From: Acetobacter papayae JCM 25143
GTDB taxonomy: Bacteria; Pseudomonadota; Alphaproteobacteria; Acetobacterales; Acetobacteraceae
Direction of reading: 5' to 3'
NCBI RefSeq assembly: GCF_000613285.1
Contig: NZ_BAIN01000016.1
Span: 1-49,732, forward strand
DNA: 49,732 nt
Shown piece by piece: positions 34,957 through 44,735 of this stretch (positions within the stretch are counted from its first letter, which is position 1; every line of letters starts with the position of its first letter). Position numbers and translations under genes: made by a program. The notes under the pieces were generated by a model that was not told where the DNA came from, ran no database searches, and saw only the letters and a list, made by a program, of their open reading frames with translations.

Positions 34957-37583
34957 ATGGCGTTAACGGGTCTGGCAGCAGCGCTGCTGGTTATTGCACT
35001 GTTGCTGGTTGTCGTGAGCGCGGTGCAGCCTCTGGCCCGCAAGCTGGAGCTGTCCGAAACCGTTCTGCTCGCCATTGTCGGGATCATTATCGGTTCTGTG
35101 GCAGATTTTGCGCTGCGTTCCTCCCATGCCTCGGCCCTGAGTGGCATTGCCGAAACCCTGCTTGATTTTCCCATTAACAGCGAAGCGTTTCTGCTGATCT
35201 TCCTGCCCGTTCTGGTGTTTCAGGGGGCGTTGGCCATTGACGTGCGGCGTCTTGCGCATGAAGCGGCCACGGTTCTGCTGCTGGCCGTGGTGGCGGTGGT
35301 GCTGTCCACCGCATGATCGGTTTTGCCCTGCACCCGTTTGCGCAGATGCCGCTTGTGGTGTGTCTGCTGCTTGGTTCCATCGTGGCTACGACAGACCCTT
35401 CAGCCGTGGCAGGGATCTTCCGTGATATCGGGGCCGCCACGCGCCTGACCCGGCTGGTGGAGGGCGAGGCGCTGCTGAACGATGCAGCGGCTATTTCGAT
35501 CTTTTCCATCCTGCTGCCCTCGGTCACGCTGCATAAGGCCATCCACCCCGGTGAGGCGGTGATCTCGTTCTTCATCTCCTTTGGCGGTGCGGTCATTGTC
35601 GGGATGGTACTGGGGCGGCTGACACTGGCCATGATGTCGGCTATCGGCAGTTCCGCCGCCGAAATTACGCTTACGGTGGCGCTGCCTTACGTAGCCTATA
35701 TCGTTTCGGACGAATTCCTGTCCGTATCCGGTGTGGTGGCGACAGCTGCCGCCGGGCTGACGGTTTCGGTTTACGGGCCTTCGACCATCCGGCCACAGAC
35801 ATGGCTATTCCTTAACCAGCTCTGGCAACAGCTTGTGTTCTGGGCGGGGTCGTTGGTGTTCGTGCTGGCCTCCATGCTGGTGCCGCATCTGCTGGTGGGC
35901 ATGAACCGCTGGGACTGGGTGCTGATCCTTATTGCCAGTGTGGCGGGCATGGCCGCGCGTGCCGCTGTGGTGTTTGGTATGTTGCCGCTTCTGGCCTGGA
36001 GCCGCCTGTCGCCCCCCGTTCCCACACCTTTCAAGGTTACCATGGTGTGGGGCGGGCTGCGCGGCGCCATTACGCTGGCACTGGCGCTGGCCGTGACGGA
36101 AAACGACCACGTAGCCACACCTACGGCTCATTTTATAGGGATTATCGCCACTGGCTTCGTGCTGATTACGCTGCTGGTCAACGGCACCACGCTGCGCTCG
36201 CTCGTGCTGTTTCTCAAGCTCGACCAGCTTTCTCCCATTGATGAGGCCATGCGCCATCAGGTTCTGGGGATCGGGCTTGGCAATGTGCAGAGACGGGCTA
36301 AAGCGCTGGGCGATGAGCTTGGCTTTTCCGCCGATGCCACTCGCTCCGTGTTGGAACAGGTGGCCCGCCGCTCGGAAGAGGAGCAGGCGGTTAACGAGTT
36401 CGACAACGCCCTGTCTGATACGCAGCGCATCAATCTGGCGCTGATTACCATCGCCAGTCAGGAGCGCTCCTTGCTGCTCGATCTGTTCCGCATGAAAGGG
36501 CTTTCGCGCCGGGTGATGGAAAACCTGCTGCGCTCGGCCGAGGCAGCGGTTGATGGTGCGCGGTTGGAAGGGCGTCTGGGTTACGTGCGGGCTATCCGCC
36601 GCAGGCTTAGCCCCACGCTGCGTTTCAAAATGGCGCAGGCGATCCATAACTATCTCAAACTCGACCGGCCGCTGATGCTGAGCATGGCCGAACGGTTTGA
36701 AATGCTCATGGTTGCGCATTTTGTTTCCATCTCGCTCACTCGCTTCATGCGTGTGCGGCTGGAGCCCACGCTGGGCAGCCGTATTGGCGAGATCGTGGCC
36801 GAGGTGCTGTCGCGCCAGCGCAAGTTGCTGGATGAGGCGCTGGAAACCATGCGCCTGCATTACCATGGCTATGCCGAAGCGCTGGAAAACCGCATTTTCC
36901 GCCAGATTGTCCTACGCCTTGAGGGCGAGGAATATGATGCCCTCTTGTCGGAATCTCTGGTGAGCGAAGAACTCAGCCGGGAACTGATCAAGGAAGTCGA
37001 ACGCCGTCGCCACCGGCTGGACAAGCGCCTGAGCTTCGACCTGCGTAGCGGGATTGAGGAGCGCATCAAAAACGCCACCATCTTCAAGGGGCTGTCAGGG
37101 GCAGAGCTGCATGATCTGGCAACCACCACCTCCCTGCGCTTTGTTACCCCGCAGGAAGTGATCTGCCGTAAGGGCCGCAAGGTGAAATATGTCTATTTCA
37201 TCAGTGCCGGTCTGGCGGAAGCGCATGTGGTGGGTGAAGACATGCATTTTGGTGCGGGCGATCTGATTGGCGCACAGGAGGCGCTCAAGCGCTGGCGCTG
37301 TGCAGGCACCGTCAGGGCCGTGCAGTTCGGCCACCTTATGGCAATCCGTGCCTCACGCTTTCGGCGGCTGGTGGAGGATTATCCGGTGGTGCTGGAGAAT
37401 ATTCAGGCCAACCTGCGCAAGCGCGAAACGGGGGAGCGCCCCCTCAGCCTGCTGCCACGCCGCAAGCCGGGCCTGAATGGTACGCCGTCTGAGCCGAAGG
37501 AAGACCCCGCGCCATTGGCTATCGAGGGTAACCCTACACCGCCCCTGCTGGACGCACCGGCAACCGGAGGCGAGGCCCTGTAA
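34957..37583 (+). CDS. CPA1-type Na+/H+ antiporter with long cytoplasmic tail and cNMP-binding-like domain (one frameshift)
   Basis: About 875 residues after adding one C at 35312. The N-terminal 400 residues form the transporter: FLPVLVFQGALAIDVRRL, TTDPSAVAGIFRDIGA, the ion-site LVEGEALLNDAAAISIFS, and VWGGLRGAITLALALAV. A helical cytosolic stretch (about 410-660) and a cyclic-nucleotide-binding-fold domain (about 665-790, IFKGLSGAELHDLA to LVEDYPVVLENI) follow, then a Pro-rich tail. It exchanges Na+ or K+ for protons in the inner membrane, plausibly for acid or salt tolerance. The phosphate-binding cassette lacks its conserved Glu (it reads GDLIGAQEALK). The ATG at 34957 is chosen for its GGGGGAG site; a GTG at 34930 is an alternative. 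Confidence 0.85.
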
Positions 37584-37627
37584 GCACAGGGCTGCTTCCG
37601 GCTGCCATGTTGTGGCTTAGAGAGGCG

Positions 37628-38154
37628 TTATGACTGTGTGGCGCGCAGGGCGAGGCCAAACTGCACCCAGCTTACGCCACTGACAATCAGTTCCACGGCC
37701 ACGAACGTGCCGATCAGCCACAGGCCCGACCAGGGCAGGGTCAGATACAGGCACAGCCCCACAACAAAGCTGATAAGCCCGCTGAACAGGATCACGCCCC
37801 AGCCCGGCAGCGCACGGTGCCGGAGGGCGATGATAGCGCGGCTGATGCCCACCACCATAAAGCAGGCCGCCGCAAACAGGGTTATGGCCGCAGAGCCGGA
37901 AACGGGCTCGGCAATCAGGATACCCCCGGCGATAACGTAAAGCGCACCGCAGAGCAGAGCCAGCAGAAAGCCGCCCCAGTCCCGCACGGCCACAGCGTGC
38001 GCGCCTTGCATGATCCCTGCGAAAATCAGCAGGGCGCCAATAAAGATAGTGCTGGCCAGCGTTACGGCGACAGCTCCACACAGGAGACAAAGCCCAGAGC
38101 GATCAGCAGGGCGCCTATACCTACGAACAGGCCCCATTTGCGTGCAAACGGCAT
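37628..38154 (-). CDS. HdeD family (DUF308) acid-resistance-type membrane protein (one frameshift)
   Basis: About 175 residues after adding one base near 38075. Six closely spaced membrane helices are visible, for example WGLFVGIGALLIALGFVSC, LLIFAGIMQGAHAV, FLLALLCGALYVIAGG, ITLFAAACFMVVGI and VILFSGLISFVVGLCLYL, with the DUF308 pattern of short loops. In E. coli HdeD aids acid resistance at high cell density; a similar role would suit an acid-producing host, but this is inference. AAGGAAA precedes the ATG. It is divergent from rpsD. Confidence 0.8.
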
Positions 38155-38515
38155 GAAATATTTTCCTTGAATACGGTCGGTGGCCTGATCTTGGCCGGAA
38201 TGATGGCAGCGGCATGCGGTATCCGGCCATGCCCCTTTGGGCATAATATGGTGTTGGGGTAAGGAGAAAGGGAAAAATGCACAGCCCTGTTCCTGCATGC
38301 CTCTCCATCGGGAGTGTGTCGGTTTCTTGACAGAACGCGGCAGTTTCCGTAAAGGCTGCGACCATTGCCGGGAATGAGGACGAAACGGCCAGCACGCTAC
38401 GGCTGGTAATGCGTTTCGCGCCCGCTCCAGTCCGCGGTGGACGGAGACTACCGGTGTAATGACGGGACAGGCAACCGCAAGGCCGCCGCCCGCCTGTTGA
38501 GAGTAAGAGCGCACT
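38155..38515. other. 361-base gap between the HdeD-like gene and rpsD
   Basis: Holds an ATGCCC-cttt-GGGCAT hairpin at 38229-38244 next to CATAATA, a 17-codon frame with AAGGAG (38277-38330), a TTGACA promoter-like element at 38327 and a GC-rich leader with a hairpin at 38425-38446. It is therefore likely to be the control and leader region of rpsD and of the HdeD-like gene. No recognised RNA family. Confidence 0.45.
38327..38355 (+). promoter_or_regulatory. Candidate promoter of rpsD
   Basis: TTGACA at 38327-38332, a 17-base spacer, then TAAAGG at 38350-38355. The -35 is perfect and the -10 weak. It would give a leader of about 155 bases before the rpsD ATG. Confidence 0.4.
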
Positions 38516-39133
38516 ATGAGCAAGCGCCTCGAGAGCAAGTACAAAATCAATCGTCGCCTCGGCGTCAACCTGTGGGGCCGTGCAAAGTCCCCGGTTAACC
38601 GTCGTGAATACGGCCCCGGCCAGCATGGCCAGCGCCGCAAGGGCAAGCCCTCCGACTTCTCCGTGCAGCTGATGGCCAAGCAGAAGCTCAAGGGCTACTA
38701 CGGCAACATCACGGAAAAGCAGTTCCGCCGCTATTATCAGGAAGCCGTGCGTCGCAAGGGCGATACGTCTGAAAACCTGATCAATCTGCTGGAACGCCGT
38801 CTGGATGCGGTGATCTACCGTATGAAGTTCGCGATCACGCCGTTCGCAGCACGTCAGTTCGTCAGCCATGGCCATGTTACGGTCAACGGCCGCAAGATGA
38901 ACATCCCCTCCTACCTCGTGCAGGATGGTGATGTGATCGAAGTGCGTGAAAAGTCCAAGCAGCTTGCCATCGTTCTGGATGCCGCTCAGTCCGCCGAGCG
39001 CGACGTGCCGGAATACATGGAAGTCGATCATCGCCAGATGAAGGGCACGTTCCTGCGTGGCCCGCAGCTTTCCGATGTGCCGTACCCGGTGCAGATGGAA
39101 CCCAATCTGGTGGTCGAATTCTACTCCCGCTAA
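38516..39133 (+). CDS. rpsD: 30S ribosomal protein S4
   Basis: 205 residues, intact. Starts [21 protein letters not shown] and contains [27 protein letters not shown] and the S4 RNA-binding domain [16 protein letters not shown] to [15 protein letters not shown]. It has no Cys, so it is the zinc-free form. S4 nucleates 30S assembly and in several bacteria represses its own synthesis by binding the mRNA leader. It is monocistronic here, with its own terminator. Confidence 0.98.
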   Translation: MSKRLESKYKINRRLGVNLWGRAKSPVNRREYGPGQHGQRRKGKPSDFSVQLMAKQKLKGYYGNITEKQFRRYYQEAVRRKGDTSENLINLLERRLDAVIYRMKFAITPFAARQFVSHGHVTVNGRKMNIPSYLVQDGDVIEVREKSKQLAIVLDAAQSAERDVPEYMEVDHRQMKGTFLRGPQLSDVPYPVQMEPNLVVEFYSR

Positions 39134-39161
39134 TCCGGGCGTACAGATTCGGTTTGTGCTA

Positions 39162-39205
39162 CGCCGGGTGGAGGGCCTGCTCTCCACCCGGCGTTTGCCG
39201 TTTTT
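39162..39205 (+). terminator. Intrinsic terminator after rpsD
   Basis: An 11-bp stem CGCCGGGTGGA / TCCACCCGGCG with a 10-base loop, followed by TTTGCCGTTTTT. It lies 29 bases past the rpsD stop and before prfC. Confidence 0.75.
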
Positions 39206-39253
39206 ACCGGTGCCAGCCTTTATTGCGCGCACCGTCTTGGAACTGGTTTTCGC

Positions 39254-40800
39254 ATGTCTGATCCCGCCATGGCCGAACTGGGCAGGGAAATTGCCCGTCG
39301 GCGCACCTTTGCCATTATCTCCCATCCTGACGCCGGTAAAACGACGCTGACCGAGCGTATCCTGCGTGCAGGTGGGGCCATTCAGCTTGCGGGTAATGTG
39401 CGCGCCAAGGGCGAGCGCCGCCGGACACGGTCTGACTGGATGGCAATCGAGCGGGATCGCGGCATTTCGGTTGTCAGCTCGGTCATGACGTTCGATTACG
39501 GCGGCTGCGTGTTCAATCTGCTCGATACGCCCGGACACGAAGACTTCTCGGAAGATACCTACCGCACCCTGACAGCCGTGGATTCCGCCGTGATGGTGAT
39601 CGACGCCGCCAAGGGGATCGAGGATCGGACACGCAAGCTGTTCGAAATCTGCCGCCTGCGCGATATTCCCATTGTCACATTCATCAACAAGATGGACCGT
39701 GAAGCGCAGGATCCCTTTGCGCTGCTTGATGAAATTGCCTCGTCACTGGCGCTCGATACATCGCCCGCGACATGGCCGGTTGGCCGTGCGGCAAATTTCG
39801 CAGGCACGTATGATCTGCTGAACGATACATTGCACACCCCAACGCCTCTGCCGCAGGACGACCCGCGCCTGACACAACTGGAAGAGGAACTGGAACTGGC
39901 CCGTGCCGCCCTGCCGCCTTTCGAGCGCGAATCCTTTGATGCGGGGCACCTTACCCCTGTGTTCTTTGGGAGTGCGATCAAGGAAATAGGGGTCACGGAC
40001 CTGCTGGATGCGCTGGTGGCCTTTGGGCCTTCCCCTCGTGCGCAGGCAGCCGAAAGCCGTACCGTTACGGCGGATGAAACCGGCATGACGGCGTTGGTGT
40101 TCAAAATTCAGGCGAATATGGACCCCAACCACCGCGACCGTATTGCCTTTGCGCGTGTCTGCTCGGGCCGTCTGACGCGGGGCATGAAGCTCAAGCATAC
40201 CCGTACGGGCAAGAGCTTTGCTGTGCATACGCCGCAGTTCTTTTTCGCCCAGGACCGGCATCTGGCAGAAGAAGCTTTTGCGGGCGATGTGGTGGGTATT
40301 CCCAACCACGGCACGCTGCGCATTGGCGATACGCTGACCGAGGGTGAAGACATCCAGTTTACCGGCGTGCCGCATTTTGCGCCTGAAATCCTGCGTCGCG
40401 TTCGCTTGATGACGCAATGAAGGCCAAGAAGCTCAAGCAGGCTCTGGTGCAGCTTGCGGAAGAAGGCGTGGTACAGCTTTTCCGACCGCAGGATGGCGCG
40501 CCGCCGATTGTGGGGGTGGTGGGTACCCTCCAGCTTGACGTGCTACAGGCGCGGCTGAAGGCGGAATACGGCGTTGGTATTGGCTTTGACTCAACGCCTT
40601 ATTCGCTCGCGCGCTGGATTACCGGCCCGCGCGATAAAATCGAAGCCTTTGCCGGGGCCAACCGTGCTGCCATGGCGGATGATCTGGATGACGATCCGGT
40701 GTTTCTTGCCACGTCTTCGTTCATGATGCGGCGTACGGAAGAACAGAACCCCGATATCCGCTTTCATGACATCAAGCAGATTGGTATTGGCGTGGGCTAA
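39254..40800 (+). CDS. prfC: Peptide chain release factor 3 (one frameshift)
   Basis: About 515 residues after adding one base at 40405. RF3 is a GTPase that recycles RF1 and RF2 after peptide release. G1 is SHPDAGKTTLTE, the switch I region is RTRSDWMAIERDRGISVVSS, G3 is DTPGHEDFSEDTYR and G4 is NKMDRE; after the frameshift FRPQDGAPPIVGVVGTLQLDVLQ identifies RF3 instead of EF-G. The start at 39254 is the first ATG with family-like sequence (DPAMAELGREIARRRTFAIIS). Confidence 0.95.
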
Positions 40801-40821
40801 GGCCCATGGCCGTTTGGGCAT

Positions 40822-40850
40822 AAAAAAAGGGAGCCGAAAGGCTCCCTTTT
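40822..40850. terminator. Bidirectional terminator between prfC and isocitrate dehydrogenase
   Basis: AAAAAAAGGGAGCC-gaaa-GGCTCCCTTTT: a perfect 7-bp GC stem with flanking A and T runs, between two convergent genes. A GAAA tetraloop closes it. Confidence 0.9.
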
Positions 40851-40893
40851 CTGTTTCCTGCCCTGTTGCCACGGCGGGAAAGCAAAAGTGCTA

Positions 40894-41924
40894 TCAGACC
40901 AGCGCTTGCTTGAGAGCAGCCGTCAGTTCCTTGGTGCCAGCCTTGCCACCCAGATCACGCGTGCGCACGGAACCTTTGGTGATGACATTGGCAATGGCAC
41001 TGTCGATCCGGTCTGCCAGATCGCCGCGGCGACATGGCGCAGCATCATCACGGCGGCCAGCAGCAGGGCCAGCGGGTTGGCAACGCCCTTGCCTGCGATA
41101 TCGGGGGCAGAGCCGTGCACGGCTTCAAAGACAGCAGCCTTTTCACCGATATTCGCACCCGGTGCCATACCCAGACCGCCGACCAGACCCGCCGTGAGGT
41201 CGGACAGGATATCGCCGAACAGGTTGGTGGTGACGATCACGTCAAACTGCCACGGGTTGATGACAAGCTGCATGGCGCAGGCATCGACAATCCGTTCGTT
41301 GAACTCGATGCGGCCCTTGTATTCTTCGGCCACCTTGCGGCCTTCTTCAAGGAACAGCCCGGTCAGCAGCTTGAGGATGTTTGCCTTGTGCACGATGGTA
41401 ACCGTCTTGCGGTTGTTCTGCACGGCGTATTCAAAAGCATATTTGACGATACGGCGGCATTCCGCGCGGGAGGTAAAGCCCGAGCTGAGGGCGATGCCCT
41501 TGGGGTCTTCACCCACCGGAATGTAGTGTTCCATCGCCGCGTAGTACCCTTCAAGGTTCTCGCGGAAGAGCACAAGATCGATATCTTCGAACTTGCCGCC
41601 GGGCACGATGGTCTTGGTGGGGCGCAGGTTGGCAAATAGCCCGAATTCCTGACGCAGCGTCACGTTGATGGACTTGAAACCACCCCCGACCGGCGTGGTC
41701 AGCGGGCCTTTCAGGGCGAGGCCGGTGCGGCGGATGCTTTCGATTGTCTGCTTGGGCAGAGGATCGTTTACGGCGTCAACGCCAGCCATGCCGGCCAGTT
41801 GGGGATCCCATGCGAATGGGGCGTTAACCGCATCCAGAATCTCGATTACCGATTCAACAATTTCAGGGCCAATTCCATCGCCAGCGATAAGAGTGGCGGG
41901 AATGGTCTTGCTGTCTGCTGTCAT
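40894..41924 (-). CDS. NAD-dependent isocitrate dehydrogenase (one frameshift)
   Basis: About 343 residues after adding one base at 41024. Member of the isocitrate/isopropylmalate dehydrogenase family; it opens TIPATLIAGDGIGPEIVESV and shows LKGPLTTPVGGGFKSINV, LVLFRENLEGYYAAMEHYI, NLFGDILSDLTAGLVGGLG and VHGSAPDIAGKGVANP. The Asp after the Pro in the last motif and the short length point to NAD, not NADP. The GGGFKSINVTLRQEF stretch, instead of the isopropylmalate pattern LRKELGLYANLRP, favours isocitrate; still, I cannot exclude a homoisocitrate-like or other substrate. TCA-cycle enzyme. Confidence 0.82.
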
Positions 41925-42020
41925 TCTGAGAAGCTCCCTTTCACTTCGCTGCCTGTTCTGCGCCTCTTTCGCCGGTCAGGCGATTCCCATTTGCGTGACA
42001 ATCCGCGCCGGGTTTCGTCT

Positions 42021-43806
42021 TCACGGGCAGTTGAGAGGCGCACAGGCGTTTTCCAGCCAGTTTTGCGCGTCCTGAGGCAGAAATGGTGCGATCTGCCCCA
42101 GAATTTGCGCATGATAGGCATTCAGTCGTGACGTATCTTCCGCACCCAGCAGGCAGGGTCGATCAGGCGCGTGTCAAAGGGCGCCAGCGTCAGTGTTTCA
42201 AATTCCAAAAAGACACGTTCGGTCTGTACCCGTTGTGCGGGGTGTACCAGAACCAGTGTTTCAAGACGGATTCCATACGCACCCGGCAGGTAAAAGCCCG
42301 GCTCGTTCGACAGAACCATGCCCGCTTCCAGCGCAATGGCGGAAGGCGCTTGGCAATCCGCGCAGGCCCTTCATGCACGGACAGGAAAGAGCCGACTCCA
42401 TGCCCAGTGCCGTGGTCGTATTCCAGCCCGTCCTGCCACAGAGCGTAGCGGGCCAGCGCATCCAGCGCCGTGCCGGTGGTGCCAGCGGGAAAACGCGCAT
42501 GGCCCAGTGTCAGGTTGCCTTTGAGCACACGGGTAAACGTGGCGCGCAGGGCATCGGGCGGTGTGCCCGGCCCGGTCCAGATTGTGCGGGTAATGTCGGT
42601 AGTGCCATCAGGATACTGGCCGCCGCTATCGCACAGATAGACTTCGTTTTCGCCCAGCCTGCGATCACTCTGCGTGGTTACCCGGTAGTGGATAATGGCT
42701 CCGTTAGGGCCGGAGCCGGAAATGGTGGGAAAAGATGCGCCCCGGTAAAGCGCATGCTCAGCCCGGAAGGCCTCCAGTCGGTCGGCGGCTTCAAGCTCCG
42801 TGCAGCCCTGTCCCTGCGTGTCGAGCCAGTGCAAGAAGCGGCATACGGCCACGCCGTCGCGCAGATGGGCCGCGCGCATACCAGCCTGCTCGGTAGCGTT
42901 CTTGCGGGCTTTTGGCAGCAGGCACGGGTCTGGCGTGGGGCACACGGTGGCCCCGGCATTTTCAAGAACCTGCGTGAACCAGACTGCATTAGAGGCCGGG
43001 TCCACGCCGATGCGCGCACCGCTCATGCGGCTCAGTACTGCCTGCATGTGTTCTGGCTCATGCAGGCGGATATCCGGCCCGAGCCATGTTTTTACATCTG
43101 CGGGTATTTTGGCTTGAGAGACAAACAGATCGACCGTGGCATCGGCATGGACCATGGCAAAGGCCAGCACGACCGGGGTACAGGGAATATCCGCACCACG
43201 GATGTTGAGCAGCCACGCAATGGAGGCGCTGTCGCTCAGGATGGCGGCGCTCTGCCCGAGCGTTTTCAGTTCAGTTGCAATGTTGGCCCGCTTGGTGGCG
43301 GATGCCTCGCCCGCATAGTCTAGCGGGTGGATAAAGGCTGGGGCCGTGGGCAGGGTGGGGCGGTCGGCCCACAGGCTGTCGATAAGGTTGTGGTCGGTTG
43401 GTACCAGCGTGATGTCCGGTATGGACAGGAACGGCCTGAGGGCCGACTGGCTCATCACCCGTGGGTCATAACCGATCCGGCTGCCCGGCGTTGCGGTGGT
43501 GGCCAGCCATGTGGCAGGCGGCGTGTTCAGGCTGTGCAGGCATGTCCAGAGTGCTGAATCAACCTCCTGCGCCATCTGGGTTGTGTAGCGGCCATCGGAA
43601 AAAACAGCGGCTTTGGTGGCCAGCACCACCGCGCTTCCCGCACTGCCGGTAAAGCCGGTCAGCCAGGCCAGACGCTCGGCGCAGGCCGGGGTGTATTCCC
43701 CCAGATATTCATCGCTATGGGGGACCAGAAGCCCATCCAGTCCGTTTTCTGTCAGCGCTGCGCGCAGGGCGGCAAGGCGGTGGGGAAAAGGATGGGCAGG
43801 AGCCAT
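42021..43806 (-). CDS. pepP: Xaa-Pro aminopeptidase P (M24 family) (two frameshifts)
   Basis: About 595 residues after adding bases at 42345 and 42152. It removes N-terminal residues before proline in the cytosol. Two creatinase-like N-terminal domains precede the pita-bread catalytic domain, with metal ligands in LCDSGGQYPDGTTDITRTIW (two Asp), the GHGVGSFLSVHEGP His region, NEPGFYLPGAYGIRLE (Glu) and VFLEFETLTLAPFD (Glu). The long form of about 600 residues matches the eukaryotic/alphaproteobacterial aminopeptidase P subgroup. It follows prmA by two bases on the same strand. Confidence 0.92.
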
Positions 43807-43808
43807 GC

Positions 43809-44735
43809 TTATTGTCCTTTGGCGCGAAGTGTCGGGCGGTTGGGCTTGCGGAGCACGAGCGTTGCCCAGTCGCCTTCGGTCAGAACCTGTTCAAGCACCA
43901 GCCCCTGCCGCCTGTGGGCAGACAGCACCATGCGGATTTGCGTGCGCAAAAGTCCTGCCAGAATGACAGTGCCGCCGGGGCTCAGGTTGCGCGCAAGGTC
44001 TTTGGCCATAAGGCAGAGCGGGCGGGCCAGAATATTGGCAAACACCAGATCATACGGAGCCGCACGGCGGATGGCAGGCGTGTTCCAGCCATTGCCCAGT
44101 CGGCAGGTGAGCAGGCGGCTGAGCTGATTACGCTGGGCGTTATGGGCTGAAACCCGCACCGACCACGGCTCGATATCCACAGCCAGAACCGGCCTGTGCA
44201 GCAGGGCTGCGGCTGCCATGGCCAGAATGCCGGTGCCGCAGCCCAGATCAAGAATGCGCCGGGGCGCACGGTGGGCGATCCGTTCCAGCGCACGCAGGCA
44301 CCCACGGGTGGAGCCGTGCTCGCCCGAACCGAACGCCACTCCGGCATCCAGGGTCAGGGCAATGCGTGTGCTATCGGCCTGTTCCGGCAGGTGCGTGCCA
44401 CGAATGACGAAACGGCGACCGACTGCCTGCTCGGGAAAAGCTTCATACGTGCGGGCTAGCCAGCCTTCTGCCTCGGTGGGGCTACGCTCAAGCTCAGCAT
44501 TTTCGCCGCTGGCGAGCTGCGCCAGAAGCAGGGCGGTGGTCAGTTCATCATCGCGGTGGCCATGGTCGCGCACGCCTTCAACCCGCCAGAGCGTGCCTTC
44601 CGGGTTGGCCTCGAAAATACCGACCGTGGTGCACACACTGCCAATGGCGTTTTCAAAAAACGGCACAGCGGCTTCGGGTACGGTGACAGCAATCGTTTCC
44701 AGACTGGTGGCGTGGCGGCGGGTGGTGGGGGCCAT
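43809..44735 (-). CDS. prmA: Ribosomal protein L11 methyltransferase
   Basis: 308 residues, intact. SAM-dependent enzyme that trimethylates ribosomal protein L11. The signature AFGSGEHGSTRGCLRAL, motif I ILDLGCGTGILAMAAA, and FANILARPL (post-I) identify PrmA. An N-terminal substrate-recognition domain (about 1-90) and a short linker precede the catalytic domain. The ATG overlaps the uvrD stop (TAATG) and pepP follows after two bases, so uvrD-prmA-pepP is a tight unit. Confidence 0.93.
   Translation of the reverse strand: MAPTTRRHATSLETIAVTVPEAAVPFFENAIGSVCTTVGIFEANPEGTLWRVEGVRDHGHRDDELTTALLLAQLASGENAELERSPTEAEGWLARTYEAFPEQAVGRRFVIRGTHLPEQADSTRIALTLDAGVAFGSGEHGSTRGCLRALERIAHRAPRRILDLGCGTGILAMAAAALLHRPVLAVDIEPWSVRVSAHNAQRNQLSRLLTCRLGNGWNTPAIRRAAPYDLVFANILARPLCLMAKDLARNLSPGGTVILAGLLRTQIRMVLSAHRRQGLVLEQVLTEGDWATLVLRKPNRPTLRAKGQ

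Noticed and set aside
38500-38520. GTAAGAGCGCAC before rpsD resembles a conserved segment of RNase P RNA
   Set aside because: None of the other conserved RNase P regions is present in order nearby, and the match runs directly into the rpsD start codon, so it is chance.
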